The notes under the pieces are model-generated. The model made no database searches. It had not been told where the DNA came from and worked only from the letters and a program-made list of their open reading frames with translations. Source: CBDDKW01 sp965230425 (GTDB taxonomy: Bacteria; Pseudomonadota; Gammaproteobacteria; UBA1113). Taken from it: a stretch of 64,000 nucleotides of DNA. Positions within the stretch are counted from its first letter, which is position 1. Each line of letters begins with the position of its first letter. Location: the NCBI GenBank assembly GCA_965230425.1, contig CBDDKW010000012.1:1-64000 (forward strand), read 5' to 3'. Below are positions 25,740 through 34,063 of the stretch, piece by piece. A program made the position numbers and the translations under genes.

Positions 25740-26537
25740 CTATTTAGCCATTTCATACACAGGCCGACGGTAGGCTAGGGTAAATAATAGCACCCCAATA
25801 ACAATCATAGGTATGGACAGTAGCTGCCCCATGGTTAACCAGCCCCAAGCAACAAACCCTAATTGAGGATCCGGCTGGCGGAAGAATTCACAAAAAAACC
25901 GTACACACCCGTAACCAATAAAAAATAAAGATGATACGGCCATACGCGGTCTGGGTTTTGCTGAGAAAAACCATAGCAAAATAAATAAGCCAATGCCCTC
26001 AAGTAAGAACTCATAAATTTCTGAAGGATGTCTCGGTAGGGGGCCTGCTTGCGGGTAAATCATTCCCCAAGGCACGATAGTTACGCGTCCCCATAATTCA
26101 CCATTAATAAAATTCCCCACACGGCCTGCTGCCAAACCTAAAGGCACCAAGGGTACAAGAAAATCCATCACCGCCATGAAATGTTTTTTGTAACGACGCG
26201 CATATACCCACATGCTCAAGATAACCCCAACTACACCGCCGTGAAAAGACATACCCCCTTGCCAAATGCGAAAAAGTGACAAGGGTTGATGGATCAATGT
26301 GCTCGTATCATATACCAGCATGTAACCAATACGCCCCCCTAAAACAACGCCGATGGCTGAATAAAAAATCAGATCACTGACCATGTTCGTTGTCCAACCG
26401 CTATTGGGTTGTTTCGCACGCCAACTACCTAATCCCCAAGCCATTAAAAAACCCAATAGATACATTAAGCCATACCAGTATACTTTTATGGGGCCGATAT
26501 GGATGGCAATGGGATTGATGTCAGGGTACACAAACAT
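25740..26537 (-). CDS. lgt: Prolipoprotein diacylglyceryl transferase
   Basis: Lgt attaches diacylglycerol to the lipobox Cys of prolipoproteins in the inner membrane, the first step of lipoprotein maturation. The 265-residue protein has about seven membrane segments. It carries the family signature GRVGNFINGELWGR, plus MSFHGGVVGVI and YPRHPSEIYE-like LPRHPSEIYEFLLEG. It follows the TSUP gene by 3 bp, forming an operon with it. Substrates encoded in this window include MlaA and the DsbA-like lipoprotein. Confidence 0.96.
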   Translation of the reverse strand: MFVYPDINPIAIHIGPIKVYWYGLMYLLGFLMAWGLGSWRAKQPNSGWTTNMVSDLIFYSAIGVVLGGRIGYMLVYDTSTLIHQPLSLFRIWQGGMSFHGGVVGVILSMWVYARRYKKHFMAVMDFLVPLVPLGLAAGRVGNFINGELWGRVTIVPWGMIYPQAGPLPRHPSEIYEFLLEGIGLFILLWFFSAKPRPRMAVSSLFFIGYGCVRFFCEFFRQPDPQLGFVAWGWLTMGQLLSIPMIVIGVLLFTLAYRRPVYEMAK

Positions 26538-26540
26538 AAA

Positions 26541-27368
26541 TCAAGAGATCCCTAATAAACTAGTTATGGCTTTTTCTAACATATCAACACCAATTAATAA
26601 TAAGAAAATAGCAAAGATACGCCGTAAGGAAGCTGCTGGCAGAACATGCGCAAGCTTAGCACCTAAGGGAGCAAAAATAACACTGGTCGCTGCAACAGCA
26701 ATAAAAGCTGGCCAATACACATAACCAATGGTATGAATCGGCATATTGGGTTCATTTAAACCTACAATAATTAATGACACAGCACCTACAATAGCAATAG
26801 GTAAACCACAAGCTGCCGAGGTTGCCACAGCGTTGCGCATAGGCATTTGTCGACCTGAGAAGAAAGGCACTAATAAACTGCCGCCACCTGTACCTAGCAA
26901 GGTACAAAAACCAGAAATTAATACAGCATAGGCAGACATTCCTACATATCCAGGCAATAATTTTTCTGCTTTTGATTTATGGCCATTTAACCCCATGCGG
27001 TAAGCCATGAATAAAACAAACGCACCAAAAATTAATTGCAAAATATCACTCGGTAAAAAATCAGCTAAATGGGCACCAATAAACGCACCGATCACAATGC
27101 CGAGGATCATTTGCCGAAAGACAGACCATAAAATTCCGCCATGTAATTGGTGAGAAATAACAGATGAAATGGAGGTGCAGACAATAATTGCTAAAGAAGT
27201 TGCAATAGCCACATGCATGATGCTCAAGTGCGGCACATGCAAAAATGGCAGAACGTACACTAAGAACGGTACAATTAGTAAACCACCGCCAATACCTAAT
27301 AACCCTGCCAACACCCCTGCTGATGCACCAGCAATGACAAACATAATAATGTAAATATAATAAGGCAA
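26541..27368 (-). CDS. TSUP/TauE-SafE family membrane transporter
   Basis: A 275-residue protein with about eight membrane segments and the two-repeat layout of the sulfite exporter TauE/SafE (TSUP) family: GVLAGLLGIGGGLLIVPFL near the N-terminus and GFCTLLGTGGGSLLVPFF in the second half. Members move sulfite, sulfonates or other organic anions; the substrate here is unknown. It sits between ptsP and lgt, as in several gammaproteobacteria. Confidence 0.9.
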   Translation of the reverse strand: MPYYIYIIMFVIAGASAGVLAGLLGIGGGLLIVPFLVYVLPFLHVPHLSIMHVAIATSLAIIVCTSISSVISHQLHGGILWSVFRQMILGIVIGAFIGAHLADFLPSDILQLIFGAFVLFMAYRMGLNGHKSKAEKLLPGYVGMSAYAVLISGFCTLLGTGGGSLLVPFFSGRQMPMRNAVATSAACGLPIAIVGAVSLIIVGLNEPNMPIHTIGYVYWPAFIAVAATSVIFAPLGAKLAHVLPAASLRRIFAIFLLLIGVDMLEKAITSLLGIS

Positions 27369-27466
27369 AAAACTTACTCCTTAAATAATACCTGCGATTT
27401 TTTACTGTGAGCTTGATTCACGCAGGCATCCTAATCAGGCAACACCACAGATCTACCCATGGTTAT

Positions 27467-29746
27467 TTATTGTTTACCCGCACGAATCAAACCACCCAAA
27501 CCGGCTTCATCAATAGCCCGTTCCAAGCGAAAACGGATCATTGTTGGATTATCCATTTCAAACACTTCATCTAATAATTGTTGCGCATGGGTTAAGCTAA
27601 ATTTTCGGATCACCCATTTTACTCGCAATAAGCTGCCAGCATTCATACTCAGAGCATCAAAACCTAAAGCTAACAATAAAATCACTGCCACAGGATCACT
27701 AGCCATCTCGCCACAAATACTCACAGGTTTATTTTCTTGGTGGGCTGCAATCACAACTTGTTGTAGCGCACGCAAGACGGCAGGATGTAAGGCATCATAC
27801 AAATCAGCCACACGCGAATTATTGCGATCTACAGCCAACAAGTATTGCGTTAAATCATTACTGCCCACAGAGAGAAAATCTACACGTTTTGCTAAATCAC
27901 GAGCCAGATAAATAGCCGATGGCACTTCAATCATCACGCCGATTTCAGGCATTTCTATGGCTAAGCCATCCTCTAATAATTCAGAATAAGCACGATGAAT
28001 CAAGTGTAGCGCTTCATCTAACTCGCCCACACTAGCGATCATAGGTAACATAATTTTTAAATTATTAATTCCCTCACTCGCACGTAGCATACCTCGTACT
28101 TGTACTAAAAATACTTCAGGATGATCAAGCGTTAAACGAATACCACGCCAGCCAAGAAATGGATTCTCCTCTTCAATAGGGAAATAAGGTAAAGATTTAT
28201 CACCACCCACATCTAAAGTACGTAATACTACCGGACGCGGCGAAAATGCTGAAAGTAGCTGCTGATAAAGTACACGCTGCTCTTCTTCTGTAGGAAAACA
28301 TTCACGCGCCATAAAGGCAACCTCAGTACGGAATAAACCCACACCTGCTGCACCAACGCTTAAGGCTAAACCTGCATCTGCAATTAACCCTGTATTAACA
28401 TGTAAGGTAACTTCATGGCCATCTAAAGTTTGCGCGGGGACATCTCGTAGAGGTGCTAAACCAGCATCTAACTCACGCTCTTCTTCTGCAAGTGCAACAA
28501 ATTCATCACGTAATTGCTGTGAAGGCGCAACATACACATGACCATAGTAACCATCAACCACAACCTCTTTAGCATCAGCATGATTTAATGGCTTACCTGC
28601 AGCACCCATCACTGTTGGAATACCTAAAGCACGAGCTAAGATGGCCACATGTGAGTTAGTGGAACCTTTTGCTGAAACAATACCCACTAAAATTCCTTCT
28701 GGCACTTCCGCTAAGTCAGAGGCAGTGATTTCATCGCCCATTAACACGGTTTGTTCCGGGTAGGTATATTCTGAACGCTGTGCCTCTTGCAAATAGGCTA
28801 ATACACGACGTCCCAGGTCTTTAATATCAGAAGCACGCTCTTGCAAATATACATCTTCCATGGCAGCAAACTGTTGCACATAGCGTTCAATAACGCGTCG
28901 CAATGCTGTTTGCGCCCACACACCAGATTCGATTTCGGCTTCAATCGCCTGAATTAGCTCGTCATTATCTAAGATTTTTAGATATACCTCGAACACAGCA
29001 TGTTCTTCAGGTGGTAATGCCTCTGCCAAGCGCTCACCTAGGCGTCGCATATCATCGCGCGTTGCTTGTAAAGCCAAGCGAAAATGTTCGATCTCTTCGA
29101 CAATATTTGTCACTGGTCGCTCAGGCACTGCATCTAAATCTGCCTTAGGATAAATCACTACGGCAGTACCAATACCTACACCAGAGACACAGGGGATCCC
29201 ACCTAGTGCAGCTACATCACTTAAATCAAGGGGTTCCGCTTCAGTGGTTAAACCAGCTAACATACCCAGCGCCTCTGCATGCGCAATCACACCGGCTAGC
29301 TGAGCACACAAAGTTACTAAGAATGCTTCTTCAGATTCATCAAAGCAACGCTGCTCTTCCTGTTGAATAGTCATCACGCCTAAGAGTTGGCGCTTATGGA
29401 TAACAGGCACACCTAAAAAGGCATGATATTGTTCTTCACCTGCTTCAAAATTACGATAAAAGTGTGGGTGTTCTGGAGCATTATCTAAATTGATGGGTTC
29501 TTCACGTTGTCCTACATAACCAACTAAACCTTCCGTGAATCCGAAGCGGATTTTACCCACTGCATCAGCATTCAAACCTTCGGTGGCCATCAGCACATAT
29601 TCGTTAGATTGATTATCTAGTAGGAATAAACTGCATGCATGGGTGTTGATGGTTTCTTTGATCCGCACAACAGCAATCTGCAAGGCTTCATTTAAGTCCC
29701 TTGCAGCATCGACTTCTTGTACTATGCGGCGCAAAGTTGTAAGCAT
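27467..29746 (-). CDS. ptsP: PTS-Ntr enzyme I (phosphoenolpyruvate-protein phosphotransferase)
   Basis: PtsP passes phosphate from PEP to the nitrogen-related PTS carrier NPr, a regulatory rather than sugar-transport chain. The 759-residue protein has an N-terminal GAF domain (about 1-160; DNQSNEYVLMATEGLNADAV), the EI N-domain (about 185-300), the phospho-His segment GSTNSHVAILARALGIPTV, and the PEP-utilising C-domain with GVGLFRTEVAFMAR, LRTLDVGGDKSLPYF, VGSNDLTQYLLAVDRNN and SICGEMASDP. All active residues are present. Its place downstream of rppH is conserved. Confidence 0.96.
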   Translation of the reverse strand: MLTTLRRIVQEVDAARDLNEALQIAVVRIKETINTHACSLFLLDNQSNEYVLMATEGLNADAVGKIRFGFTEGLVGYVGQREEPINLDNAPEHPHFYRNFEAGEEQYHAFLGVPVIHKRQLLGVMTIQQEEQRCFDESEEAFLVTLCAQLAGVIAHAEALGMLAGLTTEAEPLDLSDVAALGGIPCVSGVGIGTAVVIYPKADLDAVPERPVTNIVEEIEHFRLALQATRDDMRRLGERLAEALPPEEHAVFEVYLKILDNDELIQAIEAEIESGVWAQTALRRVIERYVQQFAAMEDVYLQERASDIKDLGRRVLAYLQEAQRSEYTYPEQTVLMGDEITASDLAEVPEGILVGIVSAKGSTNSHVAILARALGIPTVMGAAGKPLNHADAKEVVVDGYYGHVYVAPSQQLRDEFVALAEEERELDAGLAPLRDVPAQTLDGHEVTLHVNTGLIADAGLALSVGAAGVGLFRTEVAFMARECFPTEEEQRVLYQQLLSAFSPRPVVLRTLDVGGDKSLPYFPIEEENPFLGWRGIRLTLDHPEVFLVQVRGMLRASEGINNLKIMLPMIASVGELDEALHLIHRAYSELLEDGLAIEMPEIGVMIEVPSAIYLARDLAKRVDFLSVGSNDLTQYLLAVDRNNSRVADLYDALHPAVLRALQQVVIAAHQENKPVSICGEMASDPVAVILLLALGFDALSMNAGSLLRVKWVIRKFSLTHAQQLLDEVFEMDNPTMIRFRLERAIDEAGLGGLIRAGKQ

Positions 29747-29771
29747 ATCTCTCTCTTATGGGCATGTACTA

Positions 29772-29853
29772 TAATAAAAACCCCCGAGGCAAGCCTCGGG
29801 GCATTTTATTTCCAAGTAATATTTCGCCTACGCGAACCAAGTTCGCGCTACGG
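29772..29853. repeat. Intergenic palindromic repeat, copy 5 (long form)
   Basis: CCCCGAGGC-AA-GCCTCGGGG flanked by AAAAAC and ATTTTATTT, then CGCGAAC-CAA-GTTCGCG. The unit is nearly identical to 25440-25522 over about 80 bp. It lies between ptsP and rppH on the minus strand. Confidence 0.88.
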
Positions 29854-29900
29854 CGACTTAAGGGGAGTCTACACTGACTCCCCTTAAGAATCCCCAAGCG

Positions 29901-29938
29901 TAAAGTCCCCGCAGCAAGCTGCGGGGAATCAAGTTTAC
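29901..29938. repeat. Intergenic palindromic repeat, copy 6
   Basis: Perfect TCCCCGCAGC-AA-GCTGCGGGGA (29906-29927), preceded by a truncated ATCCCCAAGCGTAAAG half-unit that also appears in copy 7. It lies just downstream of rppH. Confidence 0.85.
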
Positions 29939-29964
29939 ACTACCTTTAAATACGTATCTCCAAT

Positions 29965-30474
29965 TTATTTCGGAAACAATAAAGGTGCAAATTCTTCCAG
30001 CGCTTGCTGGTATACATGTTGTTTAAACTGAATAATGTTATCCAATGGATACCAGTAATCTACCCAACACCAATCATCAAATTCAGGATCTTTCGCGTGA
30101 TCTAATTGAATACGTGTATCATCACTTACCAGCTTTAATAAAAACCATTTCTGCTTCTGGCCAATACATAATGGCAGCGAATGATGTCGAATTAAGTGCT
30201 TAGGTAACCGATAAGATAACCAGGCTTTAGAACAAGCGATAATATCCACATCGCTTGCTTGTAGGCCAACTTCTTCTTCAAGCTCTCTGTATAAAGTCTG
30301 TTCTAGCGTTTCCTCAGGCAAGGCACCGCCTTGTGGAAATTGCCAAGCATCTTGGCCTATGCGCTTACCCCAAAATACCTGTTGCTGGTGATTGATTAAA
30401 ATAATACCAATATTTGCTCTAAAACCATCTTCATCTATAACACTGATACCACTAACCATTAAATCTACCATCAA
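29965..30474 (-). CDS. rppH: RNA pyrophosphohydrolase (Nudix)
   Basis: RppH removes pyrophosphate from the 5' end of transcripts, which opens them to RNase E decay. The 169-residue protein contains a complete Nudix box beginning GGALPEE and ending YRELEEEVGL, preceded by VFWGKRIGQDAWQFPQGG. The C-terminal WCWVDYWYPLDNIIQFKQ segment is typical of RppH. The start is either the first ATG at 30474 or the next codons (ATGATGGTA-type cluster, with VIDEDGFRANIGIILIN beginning the fold). It is the first gene of rppH-ptsP-TSUP-lgt. Confidence 0.95.
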   Translation of the reverse strand: MMVDLMVSGISVIDEDGFRANIGIILINHQQQVFWGKRIGQDAWQFPQGGALPEETLEQTLYRELEEEVGLQASDVDIIACSKAWLSYRLPKHLIRHHSLPLCIGQKQKWFLLKLVSDDTRIQLDHAKDPEFDDWCWVDYWYPLDNIIQFKQHVYQQALEEFAPLLFPK

Positions 30475-30624
30475 TCTTATTTAATGGACTGATTATCCTT
30501 GAAACTCAAAACTGCGGCAACTACTAACCGACAAAACCTAGGAATATTTCATGACTGGAAAGTATCAGGCACAAACAGGCTCAACTATTATTATTTTTGC
30601 ATCATGGGGAAAAACTAGCAGGCA

Positions 30625-30659
30625 AAAAAAAACCCTAACACCGGGGAGGCGTTAGGGTA
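30625..30659 (-). terminator. Rho-independent terminator of the CsrB-like RNA
   Basis: On the minus strand ACCCTAAC (30659-30652) pairs with GTTAGGGT (30640-30633), with a GC-rich apex, followed by an uninterrupted run of eight or more T. Confidence 0.92.
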
Positions 30660-30926
30660 TCAATACTTAGCTATCAACTTAAATCCCTCCCAATCCATGG
30701 GAGAATAGCGAGGTTGATAAGGCCAAGCTTTACATCCAGTACGTTTCACAGTTACGAAGCATAAGGAGGTTTATAGTTGTAAGTTAATTCATTTAGCTTA
30801 CGACTAAAAACCAGCTCCATTCCAATCACAGCATCCATGTCAGCCAATGGCCAACATCCATGCTCAGCAGTCCTTGCTGAATCAATCCTTTGACTCGATT
30901 CCTAGTGATTCATCCCGAATCAACTG
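30625..30926 (-). ncRNA. CsrB/RsmZ-like CsrA-sequestering small RNA
   Basis: A ~300-nt transcript predicted on the minus strand. It has 12 GGA motifs (complement of TCC at 30685, 30689, 30695, 30735, 30816, 30821, 30834, 30857, 30871, 30886, 30900 and 30913). Three sit in five-base loops of perfect 6-bp stems: TGATTC-GGGAT-GAATCA (30906-30922), TCAGCA-AGGAC-TGCTGA (30864-30880) and CTCCCA-TGGAT-TGGGAG (30688-30704). ACATGGATG also matches the optimal CsrA site. It ends in a terminator (stem ACCCTAAC/GTTAGGGT plus eight or more U, 30625-30659). A -10 TAAAAT (30933-30938) with TTGTTT 16 bp before sets the 5' end. RNAs of this type titrate CsrA/RsmA. Confidence 0.82.
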
Positions 30927-31106
30927 AGGAGGATTTTACCAAACGCTTAAAGGCAAACAAGCACATAAAAATTACATTTTTCCTAGAAAAAAAAGATCGA
31001 GTATATTTATATTTATTTTATAACTATAAATCAATAAGTTAGAGAATTTACGCTTTAGCGCATGGTTATTATTTACGCAACATTACCCGCATTGCGTACG
31101 CACCTT

Positions 31107-31120
31107 TGAGATATATCTCA
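31107..31120. promoter_or_regulatory. GacA/LetA-like box upstream of the small RNA
   Basis: TGAGATATATCTCA is a perfect 14-bp palindrome. It matches the Legionella LetA motif TNAGAAATTTCTNA at all but the two central symmetric positions. It is centred about 188 bp upstream of the predicted RNA start, in line with the far-upstream placement of GacA boxes at rsm/csr RNA genes. Confidence 0.7.
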
Positions 31121-31252
31121 CAAAGACTTAGGATAATCGGCTACTTTTCTTCTTTATGGTACTTAGTCAAAACAGCCAAAAAGTGCAAATTTTCACCAGT
31201 CTTCTATACTGCATAGATGGTGGTGAGCATATAAAAGGCACATATCTTAACG

Positions 31253-33184
31253 ATGGACCTACGTTATTTAAAAGAATATCTGGGCTGTATCAGTCTGTGT
31301 TTGTACTGTAGTTTTGGCTTTGCCGGCACAGCACCTGACACAGCACTACGTGACAAGTACCTAGCAGCAGAAGCAGCTCTGCAACAGGGTGACTCGCAGC
31401 ACTATCAACAACTAGCGAAACAACTCACTCATTATCCACTTTATCCCTATTTACTTTATAAACAATTGGTACCTCATGTTGGTAGTCTATCGCCGGCCTA
31501 TGTACGTCAATTTACCCGTCGCTATCCTCACAGTCCATTAGCGCAAGAAGTATATGAAGACTGGCTAGTGACCATGGCCAAACAACAGCGTTGGTCAGCA
31601 TTCTTAAGCGTGTATCATCCTACAGATAATGAAAAGCTACAGTGTTTGTATTGGCAAGCTCAAGCGCACACCACCGGAGTACAAGCACCTCAAACCACCA
31701 TCAACACACTCTGGCTCAGCGCTGAGTCACAACCCGATGAATGTAATGATATCTTTCAGCAATGGCGCGAACAAAATCAGATTAATTCCGCAATGGTTTG
31801 GCAACGTATGCAGCTCGCCTTAGAAAGTAATAATACTGAGCTAGGTCGTTATTTATTCCGCTTACTAGGTGACGATCAAAAGAACGCAGGCCAATTACTT
31901 TTACAAGCACATCAAACACCACAACAAAGCAATACACAATTATTAAAAACCATAGCCTTACCACAAGCCCGTGATATCGCTTTTCACCGACTCTATAGGT
32001 TAGCAAAAATTAATCCTAGTCTGGCTGAAAAAGCCTGGCAGACTGCACAAACCCAGTATCACTTTACTACGTCTCAACATGCACTCTTCGCACAGACCAT
32101 TGCCAAGAAATACTTATTTAGAAAACCAGAATTAGCCCAAGCATGGTTAGCACAAATCGAACCACAAAACACAGAGGAAAAATCACTACAGTGGCGAGTA
32201 CGCTTAGCGTTGCAGAATCAACAATGGCAAGAAATTAGTAACCTATACCTACAGCTACCTCCGGCAATACAACAAAAACCATTTTGGCAGTATTGGTATG
32301 CCCGCAGTTTAGAGCAACAACAGCAACGACAAACAGCTCAAGCTATTTATCAACAGTTAGCAAAAAAACGGACTTATTATGGATTTCTCGCTGCAGATAA
32401 AATTGCACATCCACACCCCTTACAGCATCATCAATTACCTATAAGTAAAATCGAACAACAAGCTGTAGGTAATCATCCAGGCTTGCTGCGCGTTAGAGAA
32501 TTATTAGCACTTGGTCGAGATAAACAAGCCGAAAAAGAATGGTGGCATACCATTCGTACTATGAATGATAAACAACGCTACATTGCCGCAAAACTCGCCC
32601 AACAATGGGGCTGGCATGACTTAGCGCTTAAGACGACCCCTAAAATCGCTCATAAACATGATATGCACTTACGCTTTCCCGTGCGTTATAAGCAATTAAT
32701 ACAAACACGTGCGGATCAATATAATTTGGCACCTGCATTAATCTTTGCACTCATTCGTCAAGAAAGTATGTTTCAAAAAGATGTGACTTCCAGTGCAGGG
32801 GCTAAAGGATTAATGCAACTGATGCCTTATACAGCGAAAAAAGTCGCTAAAAAACTGCGTTATCAATTATCCCATCAGAACCAACTCTATCAACCAGCAG
32901 CAAATATTTATTTAGGCACAACCTATTTAAATACACTGCTCGACCGCTTTGAGCACCCGCTATTAGCACTCGCTGCTTACAATGCAGGTCCTCACCGAGT
33001 CAAACGTTGGTTACCTAAACAACAAACGCCCATGGATATCTGGGTTGAAACGGTACCTTTCTATGAAACCCGCGGTTATATCAAACATGCACTAGGGTTT
33101 TTTATTATCTATAGCCAGTTACTTAACGATGCTACAGGCGTAGATCGTTTATTTGATGATATACCCATAGCGCCTCATCATTAG
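31253..33184 (+). CDS. slt: Soluble lytic transglycosylase (Slt70-type)
   Basis: Slt cleaves peptidoglycan glycan strands with formation of 1,6-anhydro-MurNAc in the periplasm. The 643-residue protein has a signal peptide (about 1-24, SLCLYCSFGFAG), a long superhelical U-domain (about 30-450) and a C-terminal lysozyme-like domain. The catalytic Glu is in ALIRQESMFQKDVTSSAGAK, followed by GLMQLMPYTAKKVAK and LALAAYNAGPHRVKRWL. The domain order and length match E. coli Slt70. Confidence 0.94.
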   Translation: MDLRYLKEYLGCISLCLYCSFGFAGTAPDTALRDKYLAAEAALQQGDSQHYQQLAKQLTHYPLYPYLLYKQLVPHVGSLSPAYVRQFTRRYPHSPLAQEVYEDWLVTMAKQQRWSAFLSVYHPTDNEKLQCLYWQAQAHTTGVQAPQTTINTLWLSAESQPDECNDIFQQWREQNQINSAMVWQRMQLALESNNTELGRYLFRLLGDDQKNAGQLLLQAHQTPQQSNTQLLKTIALPQARDIAFHRLYRLAKINPSLAEKAWQTAQTQYHFTTSQHALFAQTIAKKYLFRKPELAQAWLAQIEPQNTEEKSLQWRVRLALQNQQWQEISNLYLQLPPAIQQKPFWQYWYARSLEQQQQRQTAQAIYQQLAKKRTYYGFLAADKIAHPHPLQHHQLPISKIEQQAVGNHPGLLRVRELLALGRDKQAEKEWWHTIRTMNDKQRYIAAKLAQQWGWHDLALKTTPKIAHKHDMHLRFPVRYKQLIQTRADQYNLAPALIFALIRQESMFQKDVTSSAGAKGLMQLMPYTAKKVAKKLRYQLSHQNQLYQPAANIYLGTTYLNTLLDRFEHPLLALAAYNAGPHRVKRWLPKQQTPMDIWVETVPFYETRGYIKHALGFFIIYSQLLNDATGVDRLFDDIPIAPHH

Positions 33185-33276
33185 GACTTTCTAGCAATGT
33201 GGCTACTATTTGTCAGATAAACGGTGTTGTGTTATTGTGATTTTTATTATCAGATAACCCTCATCGGAGCAAGAGA

Positions 33277-34008
33277 ATGACCGTCAAAGTCCTCATCAAT
33301 GGTGCTAAAGGCCGCATGGGTCAAGAGACCGTGAAAGCAATCAAAGCAGATCCTCAATTAACCCTAGTAGGTGAAGTAGGGCATGGCGATGCACTTAAAG
33401 ATGCTATTCAAAATAGCCAAGCCTCTGTGGTGGTTGACTTCACCACTGCCAGTGTTGCCATGGAAAATGCAATGGCTATTATTGAGGCAGGCGTACACCC
33501 TGTGATCGGTACTAGTGGTTTTCTTGCTGAAGATATTGCACAGTTAACAGCGCTCTGCGATGAAAGGCAACTTGGCGCACTCATTGCGCCGAATTTTTCT
33601 ATTGGTGCGGTATTAATGATGCAGTTTGCAGCACAGGCAGCGACTTATTATCCTAATATGGAAATTATTGAATTACATCATGATAAAAAACAAGATGCGC
33701 CCTCAGGTACCGCAGTGAAAACTGCACAAATGCTCGCACAAGCTCGTCAACAACAACCCCACAAAAATCCTGAAACCGAAATCATACCTGGCGCACGCGG
33801 TGCAAATCATGAGGATATTCATATTCACTCTATCCGTTTACCTGGCTTAGTTGCACATCAAGAAGTATTATTCGGTGGCTGCAGTGAGACTTTAACAATT
33901 CGTCATGACTCTATTCACCGTGAAGCCTTCATGCCTGGTGTGGTTTTAGCCTGTAAAAAAGTAAGTGAATTAGATACGCTGGTTTATGGACTAGAACATA
34001 TTTTGTAA
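33277..34008 (+). CDS. dapB: 4-hydroxy-tetrahydrodipicolinate reductase
   Basis: DapB is the second step of the diaminopimelate/lysine branch, supplying peptidoglycan cross-link precursors. The 243-residue protein, slightly shorter than the E. coli enzyme, has the NAD(P) loop VLINGAKGRMGQET. It also has HPVIGTSGF, the substrate and catalytic region EIIELHHDKKQDAPSGTA, and GGCSETLTIRHDSIHREAF near the C-terminus. CGGAGCAAGAG precedes the ATG. It is monocistronic. Confidence 0.95.
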   Translation: MTVKVLINGAKGRMGQETVKAIKADPQLTLVGEVGHGDALKDAIQNSQASVVVDFTTASVAMENAMAIIEAGVHPVIGTSGFLAEDIAQLTALCDERQLGALIAPNFSIGAVLMMQFAAQAATYYPNMEIIELHHDKKQDAPSGTAVKTAQMLAQARQQQPHKNPETEIIPGARGANHEDIHIHSIRLPGLVAHQEVLFGGCSETLTIRHDSIHREAFMPGVVLACKKVSELDTLVYGLEHIL

Positions 34009-34063
34009 CTAGTCACTACTACGTACATATCAGATATAATTATAACTAAAATGAGAATCTACC

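Larger units (their letters stand above)
30475..31252. other. Large intergenic region holding a regulatory RNA
   Basis: A 778-bp region without a credible protein gene. It contains, on the minus strand, a predicted CsrA-sequestering RNA (30625-30926), its promoter at about 30933-30960 and a GacA/LetA-like palindrome at 31107-31120. The remaining DNA is AT-rich and forms the slt promoter area. Confidence 0.75.

Noticed and set aside
30625..30926. 6S RNA or tmRNA as identity of the intergenic RNA
   Set aside because: There is no tag-peptide frame or tRNA-like ends as in tmRNA, and no long bulged duplex of the 6S type; the dominant feature is repeated GGA in hairpin loops.
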